Below, in pieces: positions 24,228 through 35,812 of a DNA stretch of 64,000 nucleotides (its first letter is position 1; each line of letters starts with the position of its first letter). A program made the translations under genes and the position numbers. The DNA lies in assembly GCA_007258455.2 (NCBI GenBank), contig VDFB02262682.1, positions 60,140 through 124,139 of the forward strand. The letters are read 5' to 3'. This DNA is from Sequoia sempervirens (lineage: Eukaryota > Streptophyta > Pinopsida > Cupressales > Cupressaceae). The notes under the pieces were generated by a model that was not told the DNA's origin, searched no databases, and saw only the letters and a list, made by a program, of their open reading frames with translations.

Positions 24228-24247
24228 TGGCACACCCAGTGGGACCC
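24228..24247 (+). other. Probable primer binding site of element C
   Basis: TGGCACACCCAGTGGGACCC starts four bases after the LTR end. It resembles the TGGCGCCCACCGTGGGGCC-style sites of plant gypsy elements of the Tat group. I do not name the tRNA. Confidence 0.6.
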
Positions 24248-24308
24248 ACAAACGGGTCTCTTTCTTTCATGTTTGCTATTTTTTGCATTTTTGCAGGTCC
24301 AGGTTATA

Positions 24309-24500
24309 GAGTGGTGGACCTATCCTGACAGAGTGGTGGATGTGTCCTAGAGTGGCAGACCTATCCTGCAGTGGCAGACCTATCCCAGTGCAGCGGTGGA
24401 CGTATCCCAGTGCAGTGGCAGACCTATCCTAGTGCAGTGGCAGACCTGTCCCAGTGTAGTGGCGGACCTGTCTTAGGGCAGTGGCGGACCTGTCCTCCAG
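24309..24500 (+). repeat. Array 1 of 22-bp GGCGGACC-type repeats in the leader of C
   Basis: About eight imperfect copies of a unit close to GTGGCGGACCTGTCCCAGTG, about 22 bp apart, lying 80 bases after the primer site in the untranslated leader. The unit contains the inverted half-sites GGAC and GTCC. Confidence 0.85.
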
Positions 24501-25149
24501 AAGGTAAAATTCCCAAGTTTCTTTTTCGATTGTCTTTTGGTAAAATAGGCACATAGCTTAATTAAAAGAGGGGTCAATAAACCTTGCTTGGCATGTTTGG
24601 GAAAGCTATTTGACGTATCCAATCCCCTTGCACCATTTGGCGATCCTGGGTGATGAGAAATCGTAGCTTTCCAAGTCCTTTTGAGTCACCCATTTTTCTC
24701 TTTCTTAGTGGGACCTGCTTGGGGATTTCATCACCCCAAGGGATGATTCCAACCACGCGTACCGGTGGGGTATATAAAGGGGGGAGAGCAAAAGCTGTAC
24801 CTCAATCCAACCACGTTGTAATTGGTGAAGTGTCGGGATGACGTGAAGAGTTGGTCTGAGCCTTTAGTATCTCGCTAAGGTTCCCGACTCACGCTTGTAA
24901 TGGGTTGGTGTTCACGGTTTGGGCCTCACGTACTGGGTGTATATCGAGGACTCCTTAGAAACCATGTGCATCCTAGAGTAGAAGACTTCATTGACCATAC
25001 CCGTTTCTACTAATCTTAGGGTTGTGTTGTTTGCATTGTCTTTCTTGTGCAAAAACCAGTGATTATCAGTTTGGCCAAGTCTTTTTATGATTGCTATATA
25101 TTGGGTCCTTTGCCTTACCCATCCATCAAAACATCAAGCTTAAAATTAT

Positions 25150-25452
25150 CCTTTGGTGGACTTGACCTTATCCTTTGGTGGACCTGTCCAAGTGCAGTGG
25201 TGGACCTGTCCCTGTGCAGTGGCAAACTTGTCCCATTGTAGTGGCGGACCTATCCCTGTGCAGTGACAAACCTGTCTCAGTGCAGTGGCGGACCTATCCC
25301 TGTGTAGTGGTGGACCTGTACTAGTGTAGTGGCAGACCTGTCCCTATGCAGTAGCAGACCTGTCTCTGTGCAGTGGCGGACCTGTCCAGGTGCAGTGGCA
25401 GACCTATCCCAATGCAGTGGTGGACCTATCCTAAAGCTGTGGCGGATCTGAC
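25150..25452 (+). repeat. Array 2 of the same repeats in the leader of C
   Basis: About 13 further copies of the same 22-bp unit, separated from array 1 by about 650 bases of unrelated sequence. The copies differ mainly by transitions. Confidence 0.85.
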
Positions 25453-26187
25453 TTTTGACCAGCCTACATTGTCACTTGGCACTCATTACCCCTCTATTTT
25501 GAACATCAATACGACCATTTAACATCCAAAAAAAGCTTCTAAACGTCCATTTCGAGCCTCCATCCCTTCATTCTAAGGGTCATTTATCCTAAACACTCTT
25601 TTGCTTGTCTCGAGAGCCATTCATCCACGCTAAGACGTTACCCATCCATCCTAATTCCGCTTCCATCTCCGATCTCTGTTATTCCATATAAACCTCATTG
25701 GAGTTATCATCCAAGTTGACCTAGGTATTTATCCCTAATCACAATCATCATAGCTGGCTTAGGACTGCTATCTGTCTTAAGTCAGTTATCCTTTTCGACC
25801 CAATCAATCCACTTCTATCTCAAGTCCGATTCGGTGTTGTTATCATACATCCACCTTTCAATCAATACCTAGTGTTACCAAGGATCCCTCTTAAACTCGG
25901 TTGTGGATCTTGGTCTTCATCATACTTATCATCACTCCTAATCATCGGATTAATCCGATCCCTACACCATCAAACCTATTCAGATCAAAACCCAAAATCT
26001 AGGTTAATCAAACATCTACCGATCAATCCAATCCGATCCCATCAAGCCAATCCACGTCGGCCTAGCCAATCATCATCAACTAATCTCCCATCAAAATCGA
26101 ATCAATCTTTCATCATCAAGGTTTCTAAAATCTTGATCTACTTCATCACCTTGCATGCCCGTTCAAACTTGATCACAAGCAAAGATA
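25453..26187. other. Leader of element C upstream of gag
   Basis: Non-coding sequence rich in ATCC/ATCA words between array 2 and the gag start. One open frame (25872-26294) overlaps the gag start in another frame and shows no known motif. Confidence 0.6.
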
Positions 26188-28850
26188 ATGGCCAACCAAC
26201 AAGCCCTGAATGCCCAATCGAACAACCCTCAAAATCCCACCAACACGGTCAACATCTCATCAGATCCAAACTATGGTGCCAATATCCCTCATGATCCTCA
26301 CAATGGCACCTCATCACAATCCAATGTGGATGGTCAAAACACATCACCACCTGGGGAGGAAAACATGGCTGATCAACCCGAGCTCACATTAGAGGAACAT
26401 TTCAGCAACCCTGTTAATGCACAAATGAAAGAACACCTTTTTGAAAGACATGGTGACAAAATCTTGGCTCACTTGATTGACAAAGGTGTCAAGTTTCCAT
26501 CAGGTGTTGACTTATCCAAGTATGGAACCTCCACATCTAATGTACCCCAGGGTTCACATGACATCCCTAGTAGCTCGCATGTCCCCAACGTTCCTTCCGT
26601 AGAAGGTTGGCATCAACCTGAGTTTGGCAATGCTATCCTGTATCCTATTGGCAATACCACACATCCCACCATCTCGGTCATGGGGACACCCCAAACCATC
26701 AATCCCAATGATCCTTTTGCCTATGGCATGTCGCAAAACATCCCGCAACACCAACCATTAATGCTACCAGCACCACCCCCTTTGAACCTGCCTCTTGTCA
26801 ACACAGGGGGCAACCCTTTCACTGCCTTACCCCCACCTCCTGGGGCTACAAATCCTCCACCATCGTCACTCCTATCTCAATAGCTTCCCCAATCCAACAT
26901 CCCTCCTCTATCGTCATTCAACCCTCCACCATTGTCCCAATCCAACATCCCTCCTCCATCATCATTCAATCCTCCACCATTATCCCAATCCAACATTCCT
27001 CCACCATCGTCGTTCATACCTCAATAGCCTCCACCATCATCATTCATACCTCAACAGCCCCCCAATCTAACATCCCTCCAGCATCATCATTCGTATCCCA
27101 ACAACCTTCCCAATCCTACGCTCCCACTAGTGCTCAACAACCTCTCTTGCGCAACATCTCAATCGCACCTCCACCTCAACAACAATCATTGGTTGACCAA
27201 TCCCCTATTTTCAACACAACCATCACAACATCAACCACAAGGAAATCAACCTCGGCCTTTAGCCCTAACTATATCTCTATTCCTTGCATCCATTTTACGC
27301 CCGCAAGTGCAACCACAACATAACCTCCCACCTCGCCCATCACAACCGCCAACTATGCATCAACAACAATATCAACAACCACCCCATCACCACAACTATT
27401 ACAACCAGCAACAATATCAACAAAAACCCTCCTATGGGGCATCGCAACAGTCATATCAACACCCCCAATATCCGAAAGCTAATCAACAACACTTTCTCCA
27501 TACTTCCCAACCATACGCCCCCCACAACTACCCAACCAATCCATATCCCACCTCACAACAACAACCTTTTTATCAACAAGGTCCCTTGGCATATCAGCAG
27601 GAGGTACCACCTCCTCATTATCCATACACCCATCCCCAAACATCCTCTCAGAATCCATAATCATCCTACCATCACTATCCATCCAACACATTAGTCAATG
27701 TAGACATACTTGAAATCAAAGCCACTTTGAAGGATCTCCAGGCAGGGACTAGAAAACAATCGTTCAAGTTTGAAGATATATGCCCATATCTGTATGATCC
27801 CTCCATCTCATTGATTCCCTTCCCCAAACATTTTGAGATGTTGAAGTTCGACAAATATAAGGGGAACAAGGATCCTAAGGCCCACTTATAGGAGTTCTAC
27901 TCCTAGTGTCAAGAAGTTATCCACAATGACAACTATCTCTTGCACCTGTTTCCTCAAAGTCTGGGAAGCAACGCACTAGGGTGGTTCATGACCCTCGAAA
28001 AGGGATCTATAAAATCCTTTGCAGACTTGTCAGAAAAGTTTGTCTCCTACTTCTCCTTCAACTTGGAGAAAGATACTGATACCCTAGATCTTCTCAAGGA
28101 GAAACAACATGAAGGGGAAACTTTTACTAGCTACCTCCAGAGGTGGCGTGCCCTGGCAAGCCGAATGGAAACTCCCTTGAAAGAAAAGGACATGGTCACC
28201 CTCTTCATGGAGAACTCCCATCTTGACATGGCTCATAACTTCCGATTACATTGCGTCACCACTTTTGCGGAGGTGGTGGAGAAGGGACCTATCCTTGAGC
28301 ATGCCCTTATTGCTAAGGGGCACATCAAGATATACAATCAAGATAAGGAAAGGTCATTCAACGACAAGCCACATTTCTGGAACAAGAACAAGAATGCAGT
28401 CAATGATGGGGTCATTGATACTAAACATGTCCACGTGGCCAACGCATCCCAGAAACAACAACAATCTGTACCTAATGTCATATCCGTACCGCAAGGGACA
28501 CCCCATCCTCCCCAACAGTCCAATCAAAATAACCAAGGGAACACTAAATGCCGATATGCTCAACTAGGAGAACCCTTGAGTGTCGTCTTCAATAAGTTGT
28601 TGCAGATCAGCTATCTGATCATGTACCCCATCACCAAGCCACTAGACGAATCCAAACCTAAGCCCGCATGGTTTAGGTAAAATGAATATTGTGAGTTCCA
28701 CAAAATTAAAGGGCACTCTTTGAATAAGTGTCAGGGTCTGAAAAACTATGTCCAAGACCTCATATATTGAGGTGATATCAAGGTTGACCCTAGTCAAGCT
28801 CCATCATCCAATGCTCAGTTGTAGATCTATCAAAATGCCTTTCCAAATCA
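26188..28850 (+). pseudogene. gag: gag of element C
   Basis: The ATG at 26188 opens a 231-codon intact stretch beginning MANQQALNAQ, rich in Asn/Gln/Pro. A long Pro/Gln/Tyr-rich low-complexity region follows (about 26750-27660). The capsid-like domain is at about 27800-28330 (FDKYKGNKDPKAHL, LGWFMTLEKGSI, FTSYLQRWRALASRM), and an unusual zinc knuckle at about 28690-28730 reads CEFHKIKGHSLNKC (Cys-His-His-Cys spacing, usual for Tat elements). TAG stops lie at 26881, 27025, 27658, 27889, 27904, 28678 and later, and the frame shifts in the Pro-rich region. It would form the particle. Confidence 0.88.
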
Positions 28851-28879
28851 CAACCCGAGCCCAAGCACCTCCAACAATA

Positions 28880-29760
28880 ATCCTCAAAACAATAGCATAA
28901 ATAATGTGAGCTATAAGAATGTACCTCTCAATTACGAGGGCATTATTCATTACATTGAGCAGGTAGAACCTCGTGTATCCATGATACATGTCAAAACTAA
29001 AGACCCTCAATGTGCTGTTACCACACGACGAGCCCGCATCACCATTCCTGTAGCCTCTGCACCCGCCCAATCGACTCCTGTGACCTCCCAGTACAACATC
29101 CTTGATCACTTAGGAAGAACCCCTACACATATCTCCATTTTGGATTTACTTAAGTCTTCCCCCGTGCATCAAGAAATCCTTAATAGAGCCTTGTAGGAAA
29201 CCCATGTGCCTAATAACATTGATCCCACACAGTTTCAGGCCTTAGTAGGACACCTAGCTTCATCTCACCAACTGCATTTCAACTAGAATGATATGCCCGA
29301 CATTGATACCAATCACAATCGCCCCTTGCATACCGAAGTTGTGGTTGCCCGCCATAAAATAAAAAGAGTCTTGGTAGATAATGGCTCTGCCCTCAACTTG
29401 TGCACTCTAAAGTTCATAAAATAGGTGGGGTATACCCAAGCAAATTTAAGTAATCATATTATTACAATCAAGGCTTATGATAATGCAGAAAGGAATTCAG
29501 AAGGGATCATCAATCTTCCTGTCCAAGTGGGACCAGTGGTTCAGTACATCACCTACCATGTCCTTGATCTAGACTTGCCATATAACCTCCTCCTCGGCTG
29601 TCCATGGCTCCATGCTATGCAAGCTGTACCCTCTACCTACCATTAGTGCCTCAAATTCCTAGTCAACGGACAAGAGGTTACCATCTATGCCGACCCCCAA
29701 CCATTCAAATATTGCTGCGCTCTAGAGGCATCATTTACCCATTTACATTATTGTCCTGGG
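28880..29760 (+). pseudogene. Protease region of element C
   Basis: After a linker (about 28880-29280), the retropepsin at about 29330-29660 carries VLVDNGSALNLC, the Tat-style active site with Asp-Asn-Gly-Ser, and later LLLGCPWLHAM, the matching C-terminal segment. Three TAG stops occur (about 29194, 29284, 29422). The active-site residues are intact although the frame is not. Confidence 0.85.
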
Positions 29761-30720
29761 GTTGAAATGGGGGCATCTCAGTCATCATCCGTTAATCCAC
29801 CACCCATTGCAAAAACCACTCCATCCTCCACCACTGAGCCTACATTCACAAAAGTCCAGATCATTGATAAAGGTTGTGGCGAGTACGAAATGCATACTGC
29901 TCTTAATATAGTGACCATTCCACCATCGCCACATGAGTATGGTCAACCTTCCCATGCTACCCCAAAGGAGGACAAGACTGTCACCTTCTGTGGCAAAAAC
30001 ATCCCTACCACCACTTTCGTATCCCCAAGTCTCAAGATAGATGCACTCGAAGAAGACATAAGCCAATGGGTATACCAAGAAGAGCCTTAGCCAGAAACTC
30101 CTCTCAAAGAATACTTTCAAGAAAAGTACCCCTGGCCAGCAAAGTTCGTGGAAAAGCATAACTATCAAGGCAGGGGCCTGGGAAAGCAAGAACAAGGGTG
30201 GTTACAACCTATTGATACATCTCTGCTACCAAAAAATGTGGGCATTGGGTATGACAGAAAGCAGAAAGGCCTCGAAACATCGTCTAATGCTCTCAATGGT
30301 GTAGCTATGGACAATGGCTCATTGGAAGACATACCTGAGGAAGAATCCATCATACGTGCGTATGATGATGTCAATCACGCCGACCTATCTTCCATGTTTG
30401 AATGCCTATCCGTCTGCACTATTAGCCTATCCCTCTACCATCCTGAGCTTATCGATTGGGACCTATGTAATCACACACCTGTTAGTATGTCGGCGGATAC
30501 ATATGTCAACCTCATGGTATTGGGGGAGGATGAACACTCCAGTTGTAAAAGTAAGAATGGGAAAAATAACAAACGGTCATCTAGTGAAAACCTCCCTAAG
30601 GCACTTCTTGACTTTGAAAAAGTAAAAATAAAGGATGCATCTGATGGCGAAAACCTTGAAGAGGCACCAAAAGATGGAGATGTTCATCTTCCCCTTATGG
30701 GAACTTAGTTCTCTACCTGA
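29761..30720 (+). pseudogene. G-patch and linker region of element C
   Basis: Between protease and RT a mostly open frame includes YQGRGLGKQEQG (about 30160-30200), a G-patch-like glycine motif. G-patches next to protease are known in some retroviruses and in plant gypsy elements, where they are thought to bind nucleic acid. The rest is polar and not recognised. A TAG at 30088 replaces a likely Gln codon; the 186-codon segment 30148-30708 is intact. Confidence 0.7.
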
Positions 30721-30759
30721 TCCTCTATTCTGATTGAAGAAACTCAAGAAGTCAATCTG

Positions 30760-31640
30760 GGGACTGCTGAAAGCCCTAAGGTCACCTATGTAGCTAAGTC
30801 ACTCTCAGCGCAGGAATATCCGATCATCGTGCAACTACTCGAAGAGGGGATCATTAACTTTGCGTGGTCATACTCAGACATGCCAGGCTTAGATCCTGCC
30901 TTAATAGTGCATCACTTAGACATTCGCCCAGATGCCAAGCCTGTCAAGCAAAAACTCCGTAAGATGTATCCACAAGTCGCACTGTTGGTCAAGAAAGAAT
31001 TGGAGAAGTTACTAGAGGTGGGTTTTATTAGACCAATTGACTACTCTGAGTGGATCTCCAATATCATGCCAGTTGCTAAACCAAATGGAGACATTCGCGT
31101 CTGTATAGACTTCAGGGATCTCAACAAAGCCTGCCCAAAAGATGACTTCCCCCTGTCGAACATTGACATGTTGGTAGACCTGACAGCAGGACATGAGATG
31201 TTGTCCCTTATGGATGGCTTCTTCGGGTACAACCAGATCCGAATCGCACCTGAGGACCAACACAAGACTACTTTCACAACACCTTGGGGCACATTATGTT
31301 ACAATGTTATGCCCTTCAGTCTCAAAAATATAGGGGCAACATATCAGAGAGCCATGACGGTTATCTTCCATGACCTCATCCATATTATCATGGAAGACTA
31401 TGTTGATGACCTATTAGGGAAGTCCAAAACATGAGCAAAACATCCAACCATCCTGAAGAAGATATTTGAGTGGTTAGAGCATTATAAGTTGTAGCTAAAC
31501 CCGAAAAAGTGTGTCTTTGGGGTCACATCTAGGAAATTACTGGGCTTCATAGTCTCTCACAGAGGTATTGAAGTTGATCTTGCCAAGGTAAAGGCTATTC
31601 TGGACATGCCACCTCCATGCAATGTAAAGTAGTTACGGAG
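30760..31640 (+). pseudogene. pol: Reverse transcriptase of element C
   Basis: Open from 30829 to 31434, with DIRPDAKPVKQKLRKM, VAKPNGDIRVCIDFRDLNKA, CPKDDFPLSNID, MDGFFGYNQI, MPFSLKNIGATYQRAM and the catalytic DYVDDLL near 31396-31416, with both Asp present. A TGA at 31432 (likely from CGA) and TAGs at about 31495, 31630 and 31648 interrupt the thumb and connection region. It is well preserved compared with element A. Confidence 0.93.
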
Positions 31641-32271
31641 CCTCTAGGGAAAGATGCAGTCCATCCGTCGGTTCATAGCCCAACTCACGGATAAATGTCA
31701 GCCATTTACCCATCTTTTGAAGAAAGATTCCACCTTCCGATGGACTCCAAAGTGTCAAATGGGTTTCGATAAAATCAAGGAATATTTAGCTCATCCACCG
31801 ATTTTGATGGTACCTATTCTGGGAAAACCTCTCCTGCTCTATATCTCTGCTACCTCAGTCACATTGGGGGCATTATTGGTGCAACATGATGAGTCACACA
31901 AGGAAAGGGCAATCTATTACATCAGCCGAACATTAGTTGGCTATGAGTTAAATTATTCCCCTATGGAAAAAGCATGCCTTGTACTAGTCTTTAGTACACA
32001 GAAGCTCTGCCATTACATGCTCAGTCACCCAGTCAAGTTAATCTCTAAAATTGATCCCTTGAAGTATCTATTATCTAGAACCACTCTGACTGGCCACATG
32101 GATAAATGGGTCATGCTCCTTAGTGAATTTGACATAGAGTATGTAGAGCGCAAAGCCAAAAAAGGACAAGTTATTGCTGACCAATTGGCCAAAGCACCAT
32201 TGGTAGATGCTTACCCCTTAGACACTGAATTTCCAGATGAAGAAATCTACACAGTGATAGAAGCACCAACT
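31641..32271 (+). pseudogene. First RNase H (gypsy type) of element C
   Basis: Open from 31654. It includes FTHLLKKDSTFRWT, LLLYISATSVTLGALLVQ, RAIYYISRTL and NYSPMEKACLVLVFS. The first catalytic Asp of active gypsy RNase H seems replaced (YISATS where an Asp is usual). In Tat elements this first domain is often degenerate and the second one is catalytic. Confidence 0.85.
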
Positions 32272-32700
32272 TGAATGTTATATTTCGATGGCTCATACAC
32301 TCATAATGGATCTAGAGCAGGAATTTTATTAGTCACCCCTCAAGGTGACTATATCCCAAAATCATTCAGGATAGCGTTTCCCTGTACCAACAATATGGCA
32401 AAATATGAAAGTCTCCTCACTGGCCTTAGAATTGCAAAACAGTGGCACATTACACATTTGAAAGTCTTTGGGGATTCCTTGCTAGTTATCAGACAAGTCA
32501 ATGATGAATTCCTCACAAAGGATGATAAACTGTTACCCTATAAACGCATGGTGGATGTTCTTAAGAAATATTTCACCTCCATACAGTTTGACCAAATCCC
32601 TCGAGTGCAGAATAAAGCAGCAGATGCCATGGCCACTATTGGTTCTTTGATTAACATGCCTAAGGATCGAGCAGAGTGTGATTTTCTTGTCGAACAATTG
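32272..32700 (+). pseudogene. Second, archaeal-type RNase H of element C
   Basis: It follows a TGA at 32272. MLYFDGSYTHNGSRAGILL, NMAKYESLLTGL, FGDSLLVIRQV and NKAADAMA give the Asp-Glu-Asp-Asp catalytic set of an archaeal-like RNase H. This additional domain is diagnostic for the Tat lineage. The domain itself has no stop. Confidence 0.92.
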
Positions 32701-34021
32701 TTAATCCCTGCATATGATGTTCCTGACACTGACATGGTGTGTGATATTGTAGGTCCCGCCTCCCCATGGTACCAAGACATATATACTTACCTCCGTGACA
32801 ATATCATACCCCTAGAACTTACATGCAACCAACGTAAATCCTTTATCCATCGTTCATCCCGATACATCATTGTTGGTGGTACGCTTTATCGTCGTGGGTA
32901 TGATGGAATCCTCCTGAGATGTCTGAATGAGGCCGAAGCCCATGCTACACTAACAGAGGTACATGGCGGTGTTTGTGGAGCACATTCAAATGGTATGGCC
33001 TTGGCCAAAAGGATCCTACGAGCTGGGTATTATTGGCCTACGTTGGAACATGATGCTTGCGAGATTGTAAAGAAGTGTCTCCCATGCCAACAACATGCGG
33101 ATTTAATTCATGCCCTAGCACAGGATCTTTAGCCCCTCCTGGCACCATGGCCATTTTCTCAATGGGGTTTCGACTTGATTGGAAAGATTCATCCACCATC
33201 ATCCGACGACCATACATTCATAATTACCACGACTGAGTACTTCACCAAGTGGGTGGAGGCAATGCCTCTTTCACAAATCACCGGTACTCAGATTTTGAAA
33301 TTCATTCTTTACCATATTCTCTGTAGATATGGTATCCCATCCACCATCCTCTCCGACAACGACAAACCCTTCAAAAACCAAGCCATGAAACACCTATGCG
33401 ATACCTTCCATATCCAGCACTGTTCGTCTACGCCTTATTACCCCCAGGGTAATGGTCAGGTAGAAGCGACCAATAAAACCCTCATCCACATTCTCAAAAA
33501 GGTTATCAATAACACTGGATGAGATTGGCACCTCCATATTCATCTTGCCCTCTGGGCATATCATACATCCATCCACACCTCGACAGGCGCCACCCCCTAC
33601 TCTTTAGTGTATGGCATTGAAGCTGTCTTGGCAATCAAAGTTGAACTTTCGTCATTGAGAATCTCTCTGAAGAACCTTATTAGCGAAGAGGATGCCCGTG
33701 TTGTGCGGCTTGCATAGCTAGTTACTAGATGAATGCAGAATAAAGGCATATGACCATCTCCAAGCATACCAAAATTGCCTCAAACGTAGTTACAACAAGA
33801 AGGTTCACCCTCGACAATTCCAGGTGGGCGAGCTTGTCCTGAAAAAGAACCAATGTACTCAACAAGATCGGAACAAGAAAGGAAAATTTGAGGCAAACTA
33901 GTTGGGGCCCTATATCATAGCAGCTAAATATGGATCCGGGGCATACAGGTTGACTACTCTTGAAGGAGACCCCCTTGATGGGCCCATCAACATCATGCAC
34001 CTAAAAAATTTCTACACCTAA
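32701..34021 (+). pseudogene. Integrase of element C
   Basis: The zinc region (about 32960-33100) has HGGVCGAHSNG and CEIVKKCLPCQQ. The catalytic core (about 33165-33520) shows FDLIGKI, LSDNDKPF and GNGQVEATNKT, giving the Asp, Asp, Glu triad. Stops are at 33130 (TAG) and 33520 (TGA), with frameshifts after 33710. It would insert the cDNA. No chromodomain is seen, as expected for Tat. Confidence 0.9.
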
Positions 34022-35531
34022 AATCTACTTGGTTACCCCACCTCGTCAAAAAATAAAAAAAATCAAAATAAAAAAACTCAAAAAAAAAATCAAAAATCCA
34101 AAATAGTCAAGAGAAATAAATTCATCCTATGGTGAAAACCACCTCTTGGTGGCGCCTTGGATAAGTATGGATGGTGAAAACTTGGTAACAGGCATTATCC
34201 ATAGAGAGCTTAATCATTATCTACCTGAAATCCTAGTTATTTTATGCCTTCCGCCGCGCTATTGTCCTCACCCATCTCATCCCCGGCTATTTGGTAAATG
34301 TTGATTGAGCATTGGACGACCCATCTAGCCTATCCCCCATTTTTGAGCTTTTCAATATCCCGCTTTGAGCTTGTCTCATTTGTTCCCTTCGTTGGTCATG
34401 TTTGTGTCATCTGGTAGGATCATCCATCGTGTCGGTCATCACATAGGTCCCATCCTGTCACGTCACTATCAGTCGAACTATGTTGCCCCTGCGCTGTCAT
34501 GTAGGCAAGGTTGATCATTTGATTCACCCCCGGGGCATTTGTCCATCACCATTAGTTACCATTTGTCCCCTTTTTGCTTTATCCATGGTCTTTTCTGGAA
34601 CTATGAGGGCTCTGCACTTTCACGTAGGCAAGGCTAATCTATGATTGGCCCCCGAGCCCCTAGGTCTGTAGGTTATGTCAGTCTTTTGTGCTTCGTCATC
34701 AAGTTATGTCCACATCTAACTGATTCTTCATAAACAAGGCTCCCTAGTGTTACAAGATCTTATCCCTCGGTAACATCCTGTGTCAACTGGATCATCCTAC
34801 CTTTGCATCCATCTTTGGTCTCAACAGAATGAATCCTTCCTAGCAGACCTCGTCAATCACATCCATCACCTTGATCCTATGGCAAAGGACCTGTTGTCTT
34901 GATTATGATCTTTTGATGCTTTCAAATTTTGTTTATCATTTTGGGTTCCTTCCCATCACTTGTCACGGTTGCCTTGATCCATCATATCATGGCGTGCTTT
35001 GACCTACTAACATGGGGGCATACCTTGGTCGTTTGTTTTGTCTGTTGTCTTCTCTGTTGTCCCTCGTAAGACCCACCGAGATCTCCAAGGTCTTGTGTTA
35101 CGCTGGGACAACTTTGTGTGTTTGTGGTTATCTCAACACTGGGTCCGACCGACTTCATCGTGACATCGGGGTGTTGAAATAACCTTCTTGTTTGTTGTAT
35201 TTGTTTCATGCGTAGGGTACTCGTTCGCCTTGATTTTTCATATCAAGGTACTTGGTATCCTACGCTATAGTAAAAATCAATGCTCCAAAGATGGAAAAAG
35301 TCGCATTTTTATTGCATTTCCACCACTTTGCATGCACCTTTCATTTCCATCATGACCATTGCTTATGATTCCGGTCATGCAAGTACTCTCATGCTTTATT
35401 TCTCTTAGGTCCTCTTCCTCTCAGGACATTAATGGTTGTTTTTGGCAAACGCAATCCTCCATCCGCCTATCACCTATCCGCATTCTCATAATGGTCATTA
35501 TTAACATTTAAGTGCATTGTAAACATTTACC
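34022..35531. other. Non-coding spacer after integrase in C
   Basis: It begins with A-rich tracts (about 34046-34095). Two related segments of about 60 bases, each with a GTAGGCAAGG core, lie near 34475-34545 and 34600-34665. No open frame resembles a protein. Confidence 0.6.
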
Positions 35532-35812
35532 ATTTGCATCCATAAATCATACATCATAAATCATATAAACATGCATAAATCATCCATCCACATTTGCATC
35601 CATAAATCATATAAACATGCATAAATCATCCATCCACATTTGCATCCATAAATCATACATCATAAATCATATAAACATGCATAAATCGTCCATCCACATG
35701 TGCATCCATAAATCATATTAACATGTGCATCCATAAGTCATACATCATAAATCATATAAACATGCATAAATCGTCCATCCACATGTGCATCCATACATCA
35801 TAAATCATCAAA
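35532..35812. repeat. Tandem repeat of CATCCATAAATCAT units
   Basis: About five copies of a unit of roughly 45-60 bases, built from ATGCATAAATC, GTCCATCCACATGTGCATCC and CATACATCATAAATCATAT words, with internal deletions. It lies just beyond the 3' end of the antisense gene. Confidence 0.85.

Noticed and set aside
24228..24247. Shared CAGTGG word between the primer site and the 22-bp repeats of C
   Set aside because: Only six bases match; I could not support an origin of the repeats from the primer site.
24309..25452. Regular 22-bp repeats as a possible CRISPR array
   Set aside because: Direct tandem units without unique spacers, in a plant retrotransposon leader.
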